Assembly: GCA_001899775.1 (NCBI GenBank)
Contig: MKWN01000042.1
Coordinates: 1-45,778 of the forward strand
Source of the DNA: Thiobacillus sp. 65-29
Lineage (GTDB): Bacteria; Pseudomonadota; Gammaproteobacteria; Burkholderiales; Thiobacillaceae
Direction: 5' to 3'
Length of the DNA stretch: 45,778 bases
Positions 1 through 9,815 of the stretch are shown here, one piece after another (positions within the stretch are counted from its first letter, which is position 1; each line of letters opens with the position of its first letter). Under the pieces are notes generated by a model. The model worked only from the letters and a program-made list of their open reading frames with translations, did no database searches and was not told where the DNA came from. Made by a program: the position numbers and the translations under genes.

Positions 1-40
1 ATACTACGTCACCCTTGGAAAACGAAATTTCGGGGGAAGG

Positions 41-319
41 TCAGTCGCGTTCGTAGCCGCTGTAGGCAATGCCGGATTGTGTCCTGCTTGCGGTCAGCTT
101 CAGCATCTGGGTGTCAGCGCCGGGGATGTCGTTGACCTCTTCGAGCCTGAAGCTCAGTTCCTCACCGGCACCGGGTGCCTTGGCGGTGGCGACCACATCC
201 CGGTTGCGTTCCTTGATGCCTGATCCGACTCCCCAGAGCACAAGTAGCGTGAATGCGACCAGCCCGCCGAACAGAAGCAGGCTGTTGATGCGGCGGATGA
301 ATGTAAAGAAGGTATTCAC
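41..319 (-). CDS. Small single-span membrane protein, function unknown
   Basis: A 92-aa protein that I do not recognise. A basic N-terminus (FIRRIN) is followed by one strong hydrophobic segment at about residues 13-31. The remainder is a hydrophilic tail, so it is probably anchored in the inner membrane with the C-terminal domain in the periplasm. The start is GTG at 319, chosen because AAGGA lies 6 nt upstream. It is the last gene of a minus-strand trio, 28 bp after the winged-helix regulator. Its partner genes suggest a small regulated membrane module, but the sequence gives no function. Confidence 0.65.
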   Translation of the reverse strand: MNTFFTFIRRINSLLLFGGLVAFTLLVLWGVGSGIKERNRDVVATAKAPGAGEELSFRLEEVNDIPGADTQMLKLTASRTQSGIAYSGYERD

Positions 320-347
320 GAATCGTCCTTTCCCGGTTGGAGTCGAA

Positions 348-659
348 TTACCGCATGGCCTTGTTCTTCAGCAGCGCCTCGATGGTGCCGAGGTAGTGCC
401 GCATTTCTGCCTTGCCCTCTTTCGTGCACACGTAGGTGGTGCGGGGCTTTCTGTCGACAAATGCCTTGTGCACGGCGACCAGGCCGGCTTCTTCCAGCTT
501 GCGGATGTGGCTGGAGAGGTTGCCCTTGGTGAGCTGGAGTTCTTCGAGCAGGGTGTTGAAATCCACCGGCCCGCCGGCCAGCGACAGGTTCGCCATGATT
601 GCGAGCCGCGCGCGGTCCGCCAGCAGCGGGTTGATGCTCATGAGGTCGGATGGCTTCAC
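348..659 (-). CDS. Winged-helix transcriptional regulator (ArsR/MarR-like, HTH_34 type)
   Basis: A 103-aa DNA-binding protein. The N-terminal half reads as helix-turn-helix (LLADRARLAIMANLSLAG, then LEELQLTKGNLSSHIRKLEE), followed by a wing (FVDRKPRTTYVCTKEG) and a C-terminal helix. This is the pattern of small single-domain winged-helix proteins in which the recognition helix carries KGNLSSHIRKL. There are no metal-binding cysteines and no added sensor domain. The start is GTG at 659; ATG at 641 would remove only six residues. It lies 12 bp downstream of a multi-span membrane protein gene and probably shares its transcript. Family members commonly sit beside a membrane protein of unknown role, as here. 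Its target is unknown. Confidence 0.8.
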   Translation of the reverse strand: MKPSDLMSINPLLADRARLAIMANLSLAGGPVDFNTLLEELQLTKGNLSSHIRKLEEAGLVAVHKAFVDRKPRTTYVCTKEGKAEMRHYLGTIEALLKNKAMR

Positions 660-671
660 GATGCGGTTCGC

Positions 672-1397
672 TCAGGCGGCAAGGGCTTTCTGCTGTTGCT
701 GTCGCATGGCCAGGCGGGCGGTGGACAGACCGGCGACGAGGGCGAAGGCGCCCAGTGGGATCAACAGCGACGGGCTCTGGCTGAAGAACTGGGCGAGCGC
801 GCCTGTCACGCAGGCGAGACCGAGCACCACCGAGGTTCGGGTGGGAAAGGTGAAGAAGCGGCCCTGCAGCAGGTAGTCGCCGGTGAACGCCAGCAGCACG
901 GGGGCCACCCATTCCGGACGGTTCGCGAGCAACAGCAGGGCGAGGGTGATGAATTTCATCATGAGGTCGGAGATCAGCGAGAGGTTTTTGACGTAGCGGA
1001 AATTGCGCGTGATATAGGCACTGACGCTCTCGCCACTGTGCAACGCCGCACGCCACAGCACGAAGTAGAGCGCGACCAGCAGGCCGACGAGGATGAAGGC
1101 CATGATGCCGATGCCGAAGCGGCGGAATTCGTCGACCTGGTTGCCGATCACGAGGGTGTGCGTGATGGTCTGACCGGAGAGGATTTCGAGCGCGACGAGC
1201 AGCAGGGCCGAAACGAAAGCCAAGGCCTGGAGCACCAGGTTGGCTTCGAGCGTGATGCCGACCAGCCGGGAGTCGAGCTGGTCCTGTTCGGAGTGGTCGA
1301 GTGTGCGTCGGATCAGGGCGATGTCGGCGAGGGCTTTCTGGATATCGAAGTTGGTGTTGCTTATGGGAGTCTCCGGATACAGACAAGTTTGCGACAC
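672..1397 (-). CDS. Multi-span inner membrane protein of unknown function
   Basis: A 241-aa protein. A hydrophilic N-terminal part (about 50 residues, with the acidic/helical stretch LADIALIRRTLDHSEQDQ) precedes about six hydrophobic segments: VLQALAFVSALLLVALEIL, FGIGIMAFILVGLLVALYF, LMMKFITLALLLL, VAPVLLAFTGDYLLQ, VVLGLACVTGALAQF and LLIPLGAFALVAGL. I recognise no catalytic motif. The start is uncertain. GTG at 1397 coincides with the transcription start expected from the upstream promoter, and a GGAG further downstream precedes no standard start codon. It is the first gene of the minus-strand trio with the winged-helix regulator, so it may be that regulator's target or effector. Confidence 0.6.
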   Translation of the reverse strand: MSQTCLYPETPISNTNFDIQKALADIALIRRTLDHSEQDQLDSRLVGITLEANLVLQALAFVSALLLVALEILSGQTITHTLVIGNQVDEFRRFGIGIMAFILVGLLVALYFVLWRAALHSGESVSAYITRNFRYVKNLSLISDLMMKFITLALLLLANRPEWVAPVLLAFTGDYLLQGRFFTFPTRTSVVLGLACVTGALAQFFSQSPSLLIPLGAFALVAGLSTARLAMRQQQQKALAA

Positions 1398-1403
1398 AAA
1401 CCG

Positions 1404-1432
1404 ACGATAGGCGTTGTACGACGAACTGTCAA
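1404..1432 (-). promoter_or_regulatory. Sigma70-type promoter for the membrane protein trio
   Basis: On the minus strand, a perfect -35 TTGACA (1427-1432) is separated by 17 bp from TATCGT (1404-1409), which matches 4 of 6 in the -10 consensus. Transcription would begin near 1397, at the annotated start codon, so translation would be leaderless or start further in. The rest of the gap (1433-1642), up to the bamD stop codon, shows nothing else. Confidence 0.5.
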
Positions 1433-1642
1433 GGAAATTTGCCTACGAATTATGGCTGCACGTACAGAGGGCCGCTTCTGGACCGCTTCTGATTGCGCTG
1501 CGGTCGGTGCGAAGCGAAAACCCTTCGTCGCCTCTGGGTGATAAACGAAACTCGCACTGTACTGGCCTGAATGACCGCTCGTGCATTTCAAACCCACGCT
1601 GCTGAGGGGAGGGCTGGATGACCCCAGCCTGCGCCACGCCAC

Positions 1643-2488
1643 TTACCAGAAGCGATACCAGGCCTTGCCTTCGGTGGAAACCCCCTTGGCGTACTTGCTG
1701 TTGGGGAAATTCATTTGCAGCACGCGGCGTGCGTCGTCGCGCAGGTCGGTGAGTTGGAGTTTGTCGTAGGCGACCACCATGATGGCCAGCGCTTCTTCGG
1801 TGGCGGGGGCCTCGGGATAGGTTTTCACCACTTCCTTGGCGCGGTTGGCGGCGGCGACCCAGGCTTCGCGCTTGATGTAGTACTTGGCGACGTGGACTTC
1901 GTGGCTGGCGAGCGCATTGACGAGATACTTCATGCGCGCGGTCGAGTCCGGCGCGTATTTGCTGTCGGGGAAACGGGTGACCAGTTCCTTGAACGCGAGA
2001 AACGCGTCGCGTGCGGCGCGCGGGTCGCGTTCGGACATGTCCTGGTCGACGAGGTTGCCGAGCAGGCCGAGGTCGTCGTTGAAATTCGCCAGGCCCTTCA
2101 GGTAATAGGCGTAATCGACGTTAGGGTGGTTGGGGTGCAGCTTGATGAAGCGGTCGCAGGCGGCAATCGCGGAGATCGGCTCGTTGTCCTTGTAATAGGC
2201 GTAGGCGATTTCGAGTTGTGCCTGTTGGGCATAGCGGCCAAAGGGATAACGCGATTCAAGGCTTTCGAACAGCTTGACGGCGCGTTCGTAGTTGCCGCTG
2301 TTTAGATTATCCTTCGCTTCGGCGTAGAGTTTCTGTGCCGACCAGCCCGAGGTTTCATCCTTGACTTCGGGGAGCAGGCCGCACCCGCCGAGGGCGAGCA
2401 TGGCGGTCGCGAGCACGGCGGCACAGGTTTGCCGAAGGCCCGTCACCCGATGGGATGTGTTGAAACCGGATGGATTTCGCGTGAGCAT
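1643..2488 (-). CDS. bamD: BamD, outer-membrane assembly lipoprotein
   Basis: An essential lipoprotein of the BAM complex that, with BamA, inserts beta-barrel proteins into the outer membrane. A signal peptide ends in the lipobox LGGC, and the mature protein starts CGLLPEVKDE. Tetratricopeptide-like repeats follow: LYAEAKDNLNSGNYERAVK, then YPFGRYAQQAQLEIAYAYYK, then a YAYYLKGLANF segment and the C-terminal FPNSKYA motif typical of BamD/YfiO. The start is unsettled. ATG at 2488 gives 281 aa; GTG at 2446 gives 267 aa and a more usual 20-residue signal peptide. No Shine-Dalgarno sequence decides it. It is divergent from rluD, and the two candidate ATG codons overlap each other on opposite strands. 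Confidence 0.92.
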   Translation of the reverse strand: MLTRNPSGFNTSHRVTGLRQTCAAVLATAMLALGGCGLLPEVKDETSGWSAQKLYAEAKDNLNSGNYERAVKLFESLESRYPFGRYAQQAQLEIAYAYYKDNEPISAIAACDRFIKLHPNHPNVDYAYYLKGLANFNDDLGLLGNLVDQDMSERDPRAARDAFLAFKELVTRFPDSKYAPDSTARMKYLVNALASHEVHVAKYYIKREAWVAAANRAKEVVKTYPEAPATEEALAIMVVAYDKLQLTDLRDDARRVLQMNFPNSKYAKGVSTEGKAWYRFW

Positions 2489-3452
2489 GGAACGAGACAA
2501 GGACGATTCGACCGGGGATTATAAGGGAAATCGGGAGGGCGACGTCCGCGAACTCGTCATCCCGAATGACCAGGGCGGGTTGCGCCTGGACCAGGCGCTG
2601 TCGGCGCTGCTGCCGGAGTTTTCGCGCAACCGCATCCAGAACTGGATTCGCGCGCGCAGGATTTCGGTGGACGAGGCCTGGGGCACGACGAAGATGAAAG
2701 TCAGCGGCGGCGAGGCGGTGCGGGTCGAGGTCGAGCCCGATCCGGGCGCTACGCCCGACGCGCCGGAAGCCATCCCGCTCGACGTGGTGTTCGAAGATCC
2801 CCTGTTGCTGGTGATCAACAAGCCGGTCGGTCTGGTGGTGCATCCGGGCAGCGGCAATCCGCGCGGCACGCTGCTCAATGCCCTGCTGCATCGCGTGCCG
2901 CAGGTCGCCGAGCTGCCGCGCGCGGGCATCGTGCACCGGCTCGACAAGGACACTTCCGGCCTGCTCGTCGTTGCCAAGACGCTGCAGGCGCACACCGATC
3001 TCGTGCGCCAGTTGCAGGCGCGCACCGTCAAGCGCGAATACCTCGCCCTGGTGTATGGCGAGATCGACCACGGCGGAACGATCAATGCGCCGCTGGCGCG
3101 CGACCCGTTCAACCGCACCCGGCGCGCGGTGCACAGCATGGGCAAGGAAGCGATCACGCATTACGAGGTGGTCGAGCGCTTCCCGGGCGTGACCCTGGTG
3201 CGCTGCATGCTGGAGACCGGACGCACCCATCAGATTCGTGTCCACATGCAGCACATCGGCCATCCGCTGGTGGGCGAGACGGTGTATGCCGCCAGCCGCC
3301 GCAGCCATTTGAAGATCCCGTTTCCGCGCCAGGCGCTGCACGCCGAGAAGCTCGGGCTGACGCATCCGCGCACCGGCGCGTCCATGCACTGGGAGTGCCC
3401 GCTGCCCGCGGATTTCGCTGCCTTGCTCGAAGCATTGCGCCAAGACAGCTAG
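2487..3452 (+). CDS. rluD: RluD, 23S rRNA pseudouridine synthase (1911/1915/1917)
   Basis: A 321-aa enzyme, close to the 326 aa of E. coli RluD, that isomerises uridines of 23S rRNA helix 69. An S4 RNA-binding domain occupies about residues 27-85 (RLDQALSALLPEFSRNRIQ). The catalytic domain carries HRLDKDTSG with the catalytic Asp at about residue 153, and TGRTHQIRVHMQHIGHPL near the end. I chose ATG 2487 because the reading frame upstream runs antisense into the signal peptide of bamD and shows no conserved sequence. The stop codon overlaps the GTG start of pgeF by one base. The bamD/rluD/pgeF/clpB neighbourhood is common in beta- and gammaproteobacteria. Confidence 0.95.
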   Translation: MERDKDDSTGDYKGNREGDVRELVIPNDQGGLRLDQALSALLPEFSRNRIQNWIRARRISVDEAWGTTKMKVSGGEAVRVEVEPDPGATPDAPEAIPLDVVFEDPLLLVINKPVGLVVHPGSGNPRGTLLNALLHRVPQVAELPRAGIVHRLDKDTSGLLVVAKTLQAHTDLVRQLQARTVKREYLALVYGEIDHGGTINAPLARDPFNRTRRAVHSMGKEAITHYEVVERFPGVTLVRCMLETGRTHQIRVHMQHIGHPLVGETVYAASRRSHLKIPFPRQALHAEKLGLTHPRTGASMHWECPLPADFAALLEALRQDS

Positions 3453-4183
3453 TGGACTGCACCGTCGAGGTGATCCGCCCGGACTGGCCCGCACCGGCAT
3501 GGGTACGGGCGTGCATGACCACGCGCGCGGGCGGCGTGAGCCCGGCGCCCTGGGCGAGTTTCAACCTGGGTGATCACGTCGGCGACGATCCGGCCCATGT
3601 CGCGGCCAATCGTGCGCAACTGCGCGCGCTGCTTCCTGCCGAGCCGGTCTGGCTCACGCAGGTACATGGTACGCGCGTGGCTGAACTGGGGCGCGACACG
3701 GATTTCCGGGCGGACGCGTGCGTGGCCCGCGCGGGGGGGCAGGTGTGCGCGGTGCTCACCGCGGATTGCCTGCCGGTGCTCTTCTGCGACCGGGCGGGGC
3801 GCGTCGTGGCCGCGGCGCATGCCGGCTGGCGCGGACTGGCGGCGGGGGTGCTGGAGGCGACGGTGTCCGCGATGCGGGTGCCGCCGGGAGAGATTCTCGC
3901 CTGGATGGGCGCGGCGATCGGCCCGCAGGCGTTCGAGGTGGGCGACGAGGTGCGCGCGGCCTTCGTCGCGCAGCATGCCGCGGCCGCATCCGCTTTCGTT
4001 TCCCATGCGCCGGGCAAATGGCTGGCGGACATCTACGCGCTGGCGCGCCTGCGCCTCGGTGCGGTCGGTGTGCACGCGGTGCATGGCGGCGGGCGCTGCA
4101 CCTTCGGCGAGGCGGATGCCTTCTTTTCCTATCGCCGCGACGGCGTCACCGGCCGCATGGCCGCGCTGGTCTGGCTGGAATGA
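3452..4183 (+). CDS. pgeF: PgeF/YfiH-family protein (laccase-domain, peptidoglycan editing / purine nucleoside phosphorylase)
   Basis: A 243-aa protein, the same length as E. coli YfiH. Members are cytoplasmic zinc or copper enzymes reported to act on purine nucleosides, and in E. coli to correct UDP-MurNAc-L-Ser errors. Characteristic motifs are visible: TTRAGGVS, FNLGDHVGDDP, LTQVHGTRV, LTADCLPVLFCD with its metal-binding Cys, AAAHAGWRGLAAGV, and CTFGEADAFFSYRRDG near the end. Start choice: GTG at 3452, whose G is the last base of the rluD stop codon (TAGTG). Codons upstream of it encode only the rluD C-terminus in another frame. This implies translational coupling to rluD. Confidence 0.92.
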   Translation: MDCTVEVIRPDWPAPAWVRACMTTRAGGVSPAPWASFNLGDHVGDDPAHVAANRAQLRALLPAEPVWLTQVHGTRVAELGRDTDFRADACVARAGGQVCAVLTADCLPVLFCDRAGRVVAAAHAGWRGLAAGVLEATVSAMRVPPGEILAWMGAAIGPQAFEVGDEVRAAFVAQHAAAASAFVSHAPGKWLADIYALARLRLGAVGVHAVHGGGRCTFGEADAFFSYRRDGVTGRMAALVWLE

Positions 4184-4189
4184 TCCCAA

Positions 4190-4267
4190 AAAATCGCCTG
4201 GAACATCCGTGCGTGACACATCAACCCGGAAAATCCATTGGAACATCCGTACGCGACAAATCAACGG
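4190..4267. repeat. Two-copy 40-bp tandem repeat
   Basis: Two consecutive units of exactly 40 bp (4190-4229 and 4230-4267 plus) share AAAATC, then GGAACATCCGT, CG, GACA and ATCAAC at the same positions. Only a few bases differ. They lie directly after the pgeF stop codon, in the gap between the convergent genes pgeF and nadC. No coding role is apparent. Confidence 0.75.
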
Positions 4268-4270
4268 CTT

Positions 4271-4378
4271 GTAGGTCGGGCTTCAACCCGACATGTCGGG
4301 CTGAAGCCCGACCTACGAGGCCACGCAGACAGCCGGGGCGGGTTTCGACCCGGCATGTCGGGCTAAAGCCCGACCTAC
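4271..4378. repeat. REP-like palindromic repeat pair (GTAGGTCGGGCTT family)
   Basis: Unit A (4271-4316) reads GTAGGTCGGGCTTCAA, then CCCGAC, a short spacer, and GTCGGGCTGAAGCCCGAC followed by CTAC. It can fold as two small hairpins or one long one. Unit B (about 4334-4378) is a diverged copy ending in the same AGCCCGACCTAC. Such GTCGGGCTT/AAGCCCGAC elements are widely dispersed in proteobacterial genomes as extragenic palindromes. Sitting between convergent genes, they may also stop transcription or protect 3' ends, although no U-tract is present. Confidence 0.8.
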
Positions 4379-4425
4379 GGTCTATTGGATAATCCAGGAT
4401 CATGGCGCGTGACGCGCCGAACGGA

Positions 4426-5340
4426 TCAAGGATCGGTCTGTATGCGCATCGACAGATCGACCGCACGGATGTGCTTGGTGAGCCCGCCGATGGAAATGCG
4501 GTCGACCCCGGTTTCCGCCACGGCACGCACGGTTTCCAGGGTGATGTTGCCCGAGGCCTCCAGTTGCGCGCGGCCGGCGGTGAGGCGCACCGCCTCGCGC
4601 AGGGCGTCGAGGCTGAAGTTGTCGAGCAGGATGAGGGTCGCGCCGGCGGCGAGTGCTTCGGCCAGTTGCGCGAGCGTCTCCACCTCGATCTGCACGCTGA
4701 CCGTGCCGCCGGCGAGTGCGAATGCCGCGTCCAGTACCGGTTTGATGCCGCCCGCCGCGGCGATGTGGTTTTCCTTGATGAGAATGCCGTCGAACAGGCC
4801 GATGCGCTGGTTCTGCCCGCCGCCCGTGCGCACGGCGTATTTCTGTGCGAGGCGCAGCCCGGGCAGGGTCTTGCGGGTATCGAGGATGGCCGCGCGGGTG
4901 CCGGCGATCGCGTCGACGTAGGCGCGCGTCACGGTGGCGACCGCGGAGAGCGTCTGCAGGAAGTTCAGCGCCGGGCGCTCGGCGGTGAGCAGTGCGCGGG
5001 CATGGCCGGCGATGTCCACCAGCACGTCGCCCGGCGCCACCTTTCCGCCTTCGGCGACTTTCCAGTCGAGCGTGCACGCGGGATCGAGCGCACGAAAGCA
5101 GGCGTCGAACCAGGGCCGGCCGGCGATCACCGCGGACTCACGCACGATCACGCGGGCGCGCGCCGTCTGCGTGGCGGGAATCAGGTTCGCGGTCAGGTCA
5201 TTAATCGCCTTGGGCGCGCGCAGCGCAACGTTCGCCCCCTCCCCCGCGAGCGGGGGAGGGTTGGGGAGAAAACCGCCAAGATCCTCGTCCAGCGCGCGGA
5301 AAACGTCGGTTTCGACTGAACTGAGCAAGAAATCGGACAT
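4426..5340 (-). CDS. nadC: NadC, nicotinate-nucleotide pyrophosphorylase (quinolinate phosphoribosyltransferase)
   Basis: This enzyme converts quinolinate and PRPP to nicotinate mononucleotide, CO2 and PPi in de novo NAD synthesis. The protein has 304 aa, about 20-25 more than usual. Motifs include [55 protein letters not shown] and [14 protein letters not shown]. The GGGQNQR form is typical of betaproteobacteria. The excess lies at residues 24-47, between EDLGG and DLTANLIP. There the DNA is a dispersed palindromic repeat (see 5235-5270) translated as [10 protein letters not shown] and following residues. The reading frame stays open, and the site corresponds to a variable loop in E. coli NadC, so the enzyme is probably still active. 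ATG at 5340 lies just outside the clpB promoter on the opposite strand. Confidence 0.93.
   Translation of the reverse strand: MSDFLLSSVETDVFRALDEDLGGFLPNPPPLAGEGANVALRAPKAINDLTANLIPATQTARARVIVRESAVIAGRPWFDACFRALDPACTLDWKVAEGGKVAPGDVLVDIAGHARALLTAERPALNFLQTLSAVATVTRAYVDAIAGTRAAILDTRKTLPGLRLAQKYAVRTGGGQNQRIGLFDGILIKENHIAAAGGIKPVLDAAFALAGGTVSVQIEVETLAQLAEALAAGATLILLDNFSLDALREAVRLTAGRAQLEASGNITLETVRAVAETGVDRISIGGLTKHIRAVDLSMRIQTDP
5235..5270. repeat. Palindromic repeat (CCCTCYCCC family) inserted in frame in nadC
   Basis: A perfect 10-bp stem, CCCTCCCCCG (5237-5246) with CGGGGGAGGG (5251-5260), has a CGAG loop and is followed by TTGGGGAGAA. The same architecture (CCTCTCCC stem, short loop, then T-G-rich GGGGA tail) occurs at 44934-44964, 45291-45314 and 45327-45361. 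Only this copy is inside a gene, where it adds about 24 codons without breaking the frame. Confidence 0.8.
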
Positions 5341-5346
5341 GGCGGG

Positions 5347-5373
5347 TTGAAAACTGTCAGGGTGGCCCTACTT
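5347..5373 (+). promoter_or_regulatory. Heat-shock (sigma32, RpoH) type promoter of clpB
   Basis: TTGAAA (5347-5352; GTTGAAA with the preceding base) is separated by 13 bp from CCCTACTT (5366-5373). The known RpoH consensus is CTTGAAA, 11-16 bp, CCCCATNT. Transcription would start near 5381, leaving a leader of about 25 nt before the clpB ATG. The -35 element lies only 6 bp outside the nadC start codon on the other strand. Confidence 0.7.
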
Positions 5374-5405
5374 TGGAGGCATTGAATATACCCCAGAGGT
5401 CAGCC

Positions 5406-7982
<2,577 letters not shown>

Positions 7983-8007
7983 ACCAGACGAGCGTGGGCA
8001 AGAAAGG

Positions 8008-8030
8008 CGGGGGCAACCCCGCTTTTTTTG
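8008..8030 (+). terminator. Rho-independent terminator after clpB
   Basis: Stem GCGGGG (8008-8013) and CCCCGC (8018-8023) close a GCAA tetraloop and are followed by seven T residues (8024-8030), 25 bp past the clpB stop codon. This is a textbook intrinsic terminator and separates clpB from tamA. Confidence 0.92.
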
Positions 8031-8081
8031 TCGGAACGCGGCTGCCGCCTAGAATGTCGTTTTTTCTGCCATCGAGCACCT

Positions 8082-9815
8082 GTGTCGGCTTCGCGTTTCT
8101 TTCTCGCGATCTTGCTTTCCGCCACCCTTTGGGCAAGTCTCGCGCACGCTCTCACGGTCGAAGTCGATGCTCCCGACGAGCTGAGGGTTCTGCTGGAGCG
8201 GCATCTGGAAACCGCGCGCGCGGGGCGCCTGGGCGAGCCGCTGGACGAGGGCGAAGTGGCGCGCCTGCGTGGCGTGAGCATGGAGACGGCACGCGAGCTG
8301 CTGGCGACGGAGGGGTATTTTTCACCACAGGTCACGAGCACGCTGACCGGCGCCGGTGAAGCGCAGGTGCTGCGCTACGTGGTGACACCGGGACCCCGCA
8401 CGACGGTGCGCGGCGTCAAGATTGAGTTTGCAGGTGCGCTGGCTGTGGGGGACGCGGTGGCGCGCGCGCGCGTCGAGCGGGCCTTCGCTCTGCCGGTGGG
8501 TGCGCCGTTTCGTCAGGCCGACTGGAACGCGGCGAAGGTGGCGCTGCTGCGCCCGTTGCTGACGGTGCGCTACCCGGCGGCGCGGCTCGCGGCAAGTGCC
8601 GCGCACGTCGATCCCGAAGCGCACGCCGCCGACCTGACGCTCACGGTGGACAGTGGGCCGGCATTTTTCTACGGCGAGCCGGTGATTCGCGGCAATGCGC
8701 GCTATCCGGAATCGATCGCGCGTCATCTCAACCCGATGAGGGCCGGCAAGCCCTATCGGCAGCAGGATTTGCTCGATTACCAGCTCGCCCTGGAAGCGAG
8801 TGGCTATTACACCCAGGCGACCGTGCGCATCGATCCGGATCCGACGCACGCGGCGGCGGTGCCGATCGAGGTCGATCTGGTCGAGCGTCCGGAAAAGCAG
8901 TTCAGTGTGGGTGCCGGTGTCAGCACGGATACGGGGGCGCGGGTGCAGGCCGGCTGGCAGTATCGTGACTGGCGCGACGAAGGGCTGCGACTGCGATTCG
9001 AGACGCGTCTGGAAACCCGGAAGCAGACGGGGCTTGCGGAACTCGCCTGGCCGCGCAACCGCAAGGGCTACGAGAACAGTCTGGGTGCGCAGTTGCGCCA
9101 CGAGGACATCGAGGGACAGGAAACCCGTAGCTGGCTCGTGGCGGCCAAGCGCAATCGCAAGGAGGGGGCGATCGAAACCACGCTGGCCTTGCAATACCAG
9201 ACCGAGACGCAGACCGTGGGTGACGCGGTGGATGCGCGCAACCAGGCCTTGACTGCGAACTATGCCTGGACGAAGCGGGCCATCGGACGTGCGTTCTATC
9301 CGCGGCACGGCTATGTCACGACCTTGCAGGTGGGCGGTGCCGGGGAAGCGCTGCTGTCCGATACCAGTTTCCTGCGCCTGTACGCACGCCATACGCAATA
9401 TCTGCCGCTGGGCGAGCGCGGACGGCTGATCATGCGCGGCGAACTCGGCAGCGTGCTGGCCGACACGCGGGATGGTATCCCCACCGATTTCCTGTTTCGC
9501 GCCGGGGGCGACACCTCGGTGCGCGGCTACGCCTACCAGAGCCTGGGCCGCACGCTGGAAGGTGGCGTCGCCTCGGTGCGTCACCTCGCCACGGCCAGTA
9601 TCGAGGCCAACCATTTCTTCACCGAGACATGGGGGGGCGCGATATTTGTCGATGCGGGCGATGCCGCCGACACGCCGGGCAGCCTCTCGCCGGTGTACGG
9701 CATCGGCGTCGGCGCGCGCTACCGCTCGCCGGTGGGGCCGGTCAATCTCGATCTGGCGTGGGGCGAGGAAACGCAGGAATTCCGTCTGCATTTCTCGCTG
9801 GGAGTGTCATTTTGA
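8082..9815 (+). CDS. tamA: TamA, translocation and assembly module outer-membrane protein
   Basis: An Omp85-family beta-barrel that, with TamB, helps assemble outer-membrane proteins and move lipids between membranes. From GTG 8082 it has 577 aa, matching E. coli TamA. A signal peptide (FFLAILLSATLWASLAHA) precedes three POTRA-type modules (about residues 25-260, with LLATEGYFSPQV and LEASGYYTQATVRI). The C-terminal 16-strand barrel has the conserved FRAGGDTSVRGYAYQSLG lid motif and ends in an aromatic (GVSF). GTG 8082 was chosen because the signal peptide starts there and codons upstream overlap the clpB terminator. The stop overlaps the TTG start of tamB. Confidence 0.92.
   Translation: MSASRFFLAILLSATLWASLAHALTVEVDAPDELRVLLERHLETARAGRLGEPLDEGEVARLRGVSMETARELLATEGYFSPQVTSTLTGAGEAQVLRYVVTPGPRTTVRGVKIEFAGALAVGDAVARARVERAFALPVGAPFRQADWNAAKVALLRPLLTVRYPAARLAASAAHVDPEAHAADLTLTVDSGPAFFYGEPVIRGNARYPESIARHLNPMRAGKPYRQQDLLDYQLALEASGYYTQATVRIDPDPTHAAAVPIEVDLVERPEKQFSVGAGVSTDTGARVQAGWQYRDWRDEGLRLRFETRLETRKQTGLAELAWPRNRKGYENSLGAQLRHEDIEGQETRSWLVAAKRNRKEGAIETTLALQYQTETQTVGDAVDARNQALTANYAWTKRAIGRAFYPRHGYVTTLQVGGAGEALLSDTSFLRLYARHTQYLPLGERGRLIMRGELGSVLADTRDGIPTDFLFRAGGDTSVRGYAYQSLGRTLEGGVASVRHLATASIEANHFFTETWGGAIFVDAGDAADTPGSLSPVYGIGVGARYRSPVGPVNLDLAWGEETQEFRLHFSLGVSF

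Noticed and set aside
1443-1637. Small ORFs between the membrane protein gene and bamD
   Set aside because: Overlapping frames on both strands, no ribosome-binding site, no similarity recognised.
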